From assembly GCA_031264895.1 (NCBI GenBank), contig JAISDI010000176.1, positions 1-7,058 of the forward strand: 7,058 nucleotides of DNA. Direction: 5' to 3'. Below, in pieces: positions 4,644 through 7,058 of this stretch. Made by a program: the position numbers and the translations under genes. The number at the start of each line of letters is the position of its first letter. The first letter of the stretch is position 1. The notes beneath the pieces are model-generated. The model had not been told where the DNA came from. It did no database searches and saw only the letters and a program-made list of their open reading frames with translations. This DNA is from Endomicrobium sp. GTDB lineage: Bacteria > Elusimicrobiota > Endomicrobiia > Endomicrobiales > Endomicrobiaceae.

Positions 4644-5769
4644 ATGGTATTATAAAATTTATTTCATAGTTTCTGTTTTTACCGGAACTCTCTATCAGTT
4701 TTAGCATTATTTTTTCCTTGCTTTGAAATACTGGAGAAACGATTATCCCCTCTAAAATTCTGCCGCCGCTTACCATGCTGTCGTTATGGTAGTCGCATAT
4801 CACAAAAGCTCCTTCTTTGTATAATGAGATATTGGCTATAAAAAAATAGCTTGTGCTGTCATTTTTTATTTGAAACTTTATTATATGTTTGTCTTCGTAA
4901 GGCGTAGCAGTGTAGACGCCTACGGCAACGTCGGATATGGTTTTAAAATTGTCAGGGAAGAAAAACGTTTTTCTGCTGTCTTTGATTATTTTATTGTAAT
5001 AGTTATAATCCGACTTAGCCTTGCCTGATTTTGAATTTTCTCCGTCAAGTTCATCTGCATCTGCGCCGCCTCCGTTTGCGTATTTTTTAGATTTAGCAGC
5101 CCTTTGCCGCGCCTCCTCATCCTTTTGCGCTTTAAGTTTAGCGGCTTGAGCCGCTGCGGCGGCTTGGGCTTTGGCTTCTTTAGCTGCGGCTTCGGCGGCG
5201 GCTTGGGCTTTGGCAGCGGCCTCAACGGCGGCTTGGGCTTCTTCCATTTCTGCGGCTACCGATATTTTAGCTTCTTCTAAAGCTTGCGCTTTTATTTTTT
5301 CCATTTCTTTTTCGTCTACCGTAATAGTTGCGGTCGAAGTAATTACTATTTCGCTTTTTTCCTTAACACCGAAACGCTGAATTCTAAACGTTTCAGGCAG
5401 TTCAAGTTCCGTATAAGCTATAAAAATTCTATTGCGTTCGTTTTGATAACTGCCGCCATATCCATATACGCCGGAAGTACCGCCGGAACCGTCGCCGGAA
5501 CCATACCCGCCAAAACCGCCGCCTGCGGCATTTGAACCGTAGATTCCGTTTCCGTTTATGAAATCCTCGTCGTCTTCGGCGTATGGGCCGCTTAAACCAA
5601 TACCTCTTGCCGCATGCGCTTTGGGTGAGGAAATACCGGAAGTAGAACGTTCTATATTGTAAATAAAACCTTCTTCAAAACGGCCTTTGTCTAAAAGACC
5701 TCTTTCCTCGGGAAATATTAAAACCAAAGCCGCAAACAAAACAGAGGCTATAATTATATTGTTTCTCAT
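4642..5769 (-). CDS. Anchored Gly/Ala-rich protein with TolA-like helix, in the VirB9/TraK position
   Basis: The family of this 375-residue protein is not recognised with confidence. Visible parts: an N-terminal hydrophobic segment (about 4-19) acting as anchor or uncleaved signal; a Gly/Tyr/Ser-rich low-complexity stretch at 56-107; a short beta-like region at 113-150 (RIFIAYTELELP, then SEIVITSTATITV); a long Ala/Lys/Glu/Gln helix at about 152-227, close in style to the periplasm-spanning helix of TolA; an acidic, Gly/Asn linker; and a C-terminal beta-rich domain at about 265-375. It begins with a 4-nt ATGA overlap with the VirB8-like gene and has no well-spaced Shine-Dalgarno, so it is probably translationally coupled. 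In F-type operons the order traE-traK-traB would place a VirB9/TraK protein here. The C-terminal domain could be a divergent version of that, but no diagnostic motif is seen. DNA encoding the helix holds imperfect GC-rich repeats at about 5156-5240. Confidence 0.6.
   Translation of the reverse strand: MRNNIIIASVLFAALVLIFPEERGLLDKGRFEEGFIYNIERSTSGISSPKAHAARGIGLSGPYAEDDEDFINGNGIYGSNAAGGGFGGYGSGDGSGGTSGVYGYGGSYQNERNRIFIAYTELELPETFRIQRFGVKEKSEIVITSTATITVDEKEMEKIKAQALEEAKISVAAEMEEAQAAVEAAAKAQAAAEAAAKEAKAQAAAAAQAAKLKAQKDEEARQRAAKSKKYANGGGADADELDGENSKSGKAKSDYNYYNKIIKDSRKTFFFPDNFKTISDVAVGVYTATPYEDKHIIKFQIKNDSTSYFFIANISLYKEGAFVICDYHNDSMVSGGRILEGIIVSPVFQSKEKIMLKLIESSGKNRNYEINFIIP
5156..5240 (-). repeat. 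Imperfect coding repeats in the Ala-rich helix
   Basis: GCGGCTTGGGCTT on the plus strand recurs at about 5158, 5197 and 5227, spaced 39 and 30 nt, i.e. whole codons. Translated on the minus strand they give repeating AQAAxEAAAK-type units. The spacing keeps the frame, so helix length could vary by 10-13 residues between strains. Confidence 0.6.
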
Positions 5770-6392
5770 TTCTTATAGAGTTCCTCTACAAAATTTTCAA
5801 CCAAAAGCCCCCACGGTGTTTTCAGGGAACGTTTAACTTTCTTTACGACAAGTTCTATGTCAAAAATTTCTTCCCTTAAAAGAGTTTTATCTTCATAAGA
5901 AGTAATGTTTCTTGTGCCTTTAACTTTAAGTATGGAAGTGTCCGCCGTATCTTTAGCGACTTTTATTTCGGTTATCACAAGACGAGTTTTAAGTTTCTGT
6001 TCTTTTATTTGGTCTACTATGCCGTACTCTTGCAGCCGTCCGTTCATTCTACCCTGACAGTCCCTTGTCATCATAGAAAAAGCTTTTGTAAAATCGTCGT
6101 TATAAGTGTAAAAATTATGAGCGGTAAAAAACTCTACGAAAAGCTGGCTGAAATTTGAAAGTTCGTAAGGAGTAACCTTTTGAAGGCTTTTTTCATTAAC
6201 AAAAGCTTGAGCGTTTCCAAGACTGTCGACCCTGATAACTATAGGCGTTTTTTTAAGCGCTACTCTTAAACCAATGGCAAGGAATACGCATAAAAAAGCC
6301 AGTATTATAGTCAACGTTTGAAAAAATGATAAATTTTTTACCATGTCCCCGAAAACTTCAAAATATTTACGTTCTTTTTTTTCTTCTTTCAT
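5766..6392 (-). CDS. VirB8/TraE-like T4SS inner-membrane protein
   Basis: The protein has 208 residues: a charged cytoplasmic N-terminus (MKEEKKERKYFEVFGDMVKN), one membrane helix at about 24-44, then a periplasmic domain of about 160 residues. Features suggest the VirB8 fold: the beta segment VIRVDSLGNAQAF just after the membrane, a helical stretch LSNFSQLFVEFFTAHNF followed by DDFTKAFSMMT, and a C-terminal run of alternating beta strands (LVITEIKV, ILKVKGTRNI, EEIFDIELVVKKVKR). VirB8 proteins assemble in the inner membrane and link VirB6, VirB10 and the ATPases. It starts 5 nt after the VirB6-like stop and overlaps the next gene by ATGA. The sequence is divergent, so the call rests on architecture, motif style and context together. 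F-type TraE is the nearest subfamily impression. Confidence 0.7.
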   Translation of the reverse strand: MKEEKKERKYFEVFGDMVKNLSFFQTLTIILAFLCVFLAIGLRVALKKTPIVIRVDSLGNAQAFVNEKSLQKVTPYELSNFSQLFVEFFTAHNFYTYNDDFTKAFSMMTRDCQGRMNGRLQEYGIVDQIKEQKLKTRLVITEIKVAKDTADTSILKVKGTRNITSYEDKTLLREEIFDIELVVKKVKRSLKTPWGLLVENFVEELYKK

Positions 6393-6397
6393 GATCT

Positions 6398-7058
6398 CTA
6401 CCTTTTTTTACCGCCTTTATTGGTTTCTTTTTCTCTTATAACTCTTTTTCTGGCATTATTATAAATGTTAGCGGCTTTTTTGACGAAATAATTATCTTTT
6501 GTCGCGTATTTGTTGAAAACGGAAACCGCTCCCGAAAACATATTTTCGCCTATCAATTCTAAGTTTTGCGCAGATAAAAGTTTTAAAGTAATAAAAATAG
6601 ACATGACCAGAATTATCACTATCGCGTAAGCTACTATTAAATAATTTACGGATTCTCCAATAACGGCAAGAAAAGTAGTGGCTTCTATTTGCGTCAATAT
6701 TAATTTTATTATGTTCCTGCATATATTGACTATCACTATCCAAAACGAAAGCTGAAGCAGCAATATAAACCAATTTTTAAGGAATGAAACGAACGGTTTC
6801 CAAATAGACATGACTATCACCAAAGGCCCTACTATATACAATACGCAAAGCAGAGTATAACGCACCATAGGTATGGCATTGTCTATTATAAAAGCAAGAT
6901 GTATGGCAAACTTTGTTTGTCCGTGTATTTGCGGTTCCAGAAACTTCGCATTATCTAAAGCGGCAAGCGCTTCTCTATAATCTCCGAGCTGACATAAAGC
7001 CATAGATAAATTTTCGCAGAAATTTACCACTCCCATAAACAACATTTTATAAATGACC
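6398..7058 (-). CDS. VirB6/TrbL-like polytopic T4SS membrane protein, N-terminus outside the window
   Basis: The frame stays open through the window edge (minus strand, V-I-Y-K before the first ATG at 7045), so the gene probably starts further upstream. Numbered from that ATG (215 residues) there are at least three membrane segments: about 62-82, 90-115 and 132-157. The GPLVIVMSIWKPFVSFLKNW stretch resembles the core of VirB6/TrbL channel proteins, where a GP-containing helix is followed by an aromatic loop. The C-terminus is a basic tail ending NKGGKKR. Before the first helix, residues 11-38 read like one TPR unit (MALCQLGDYREALAALDNAK). VirB6 forms the inner-membrane part of the channel. 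Family assignment is supported by the VirB8-like gene 5 nt downstream, but the sequence alone is weak. Confidence 0.6.
   Translation of the reverse strand, partial: VIYKMLFMGVVNFCENLSMALCQLGDYREALAALDNAKFLEPQIHGQTKFAIHLAFIIDNAIPMVRYTLLCVLYIVGPLVIVMSIWKPFVSFLKNWFILLLQLSFWIVIVNICRNIIKLILTQIEATTFLAVIGESVNYLIVAYAIVIILVMSIFITLKLLSAQNLELIGENMFSGAVSVFNKYATKDNYFVKKAANIYNNARKRVIREKETNKGGKKR

Noticed and set aside
5171..5380. Plus-strand Ala/Ser-rich open frame
   Set aside because: By-product of the GC-rich Ala codons of the TolA-like helix on the other strand.
1..7058. tRNA or rRNA genes
   Set aside because: No cloverleaf-like or conserved rRNA segment was recognised on either strand by eye.

Overview
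The window joins two unlike regions of an AT-rich bacterial chromosome. On the left (1-2765, + strand) is a tightly packed housekeeping run: the tail of a TPR protein, shikimate dehydrogenase (aroE), a membrane PIN-TRAM protein of the YacL type, and ispD of the MEP isoprenoid pathway. On the right (4015-7058, - strand) is the downstream part of an operon for a divergent type IV secretion system (T4SS): a VirB6/TrbL-like membrane protein, a VirB8/TraE-like protein, a glycine- and alanine-rich anchored protein in the slot where VirB9/TraK normally sits, and a short VirB10/TraB-like protein that has a signal peptide. Use of the MEP pathway and T4SS parts with exported domains indicate a bacterium, probably with a two-membrane envelope. 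A host-associated lineage such as Elusimicrobiota/Endomicrobium would fit the AT-rich style, but that is only an impression and the sequence does not prove it.

The left genes overlap or nearly touch (the TPR reading frame runs into the start of aroE, aroE ends 2 nt before yacL, and yacL and ispD share TAATG), so they are probably co-transcribed and translationally coupled. They serve unrelated housekeeping roles: aromatic precursor synthesis, a probable membrane-tethered nuclease, and isoprenoid precursor synthesis. The yacL-ispD adjacency is also known in Bacillus.

Between the two convergent gene sets lies about 1.25 kb (2766-4014) with no credible gene. It is not plain spacer: it is built from repeats. 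It holds two inverted copies of an element of about 170-208 nt, a 67-nt direct repeat present twice, a 25-nt motif present four times (two per orientation), a G/C-rich inverted pair and several hairpins. The main hairpin of the long element differs between its two copies by a compensated base pair. This looks like a cluster of MITE- or REP-like elements, possibly at the edge of an integrated T4SS island.

The right operon is tightly spaced (5-nt gap, ATGA overlap, 9-nt gap). Its last two genes are the most unusual. The VirB10-like protein keeps only the C-terminal outer-membrane-type domain behind a signal peptide. The preceding protein carries an N-terminal membrane anchor, a glycine-rich segment, a TolA-like Ala/Lys/Glu helix and a beta-rich C-terminal domain. 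One reading is that the envelope-spanning job of VirB10 is split between two proteins.
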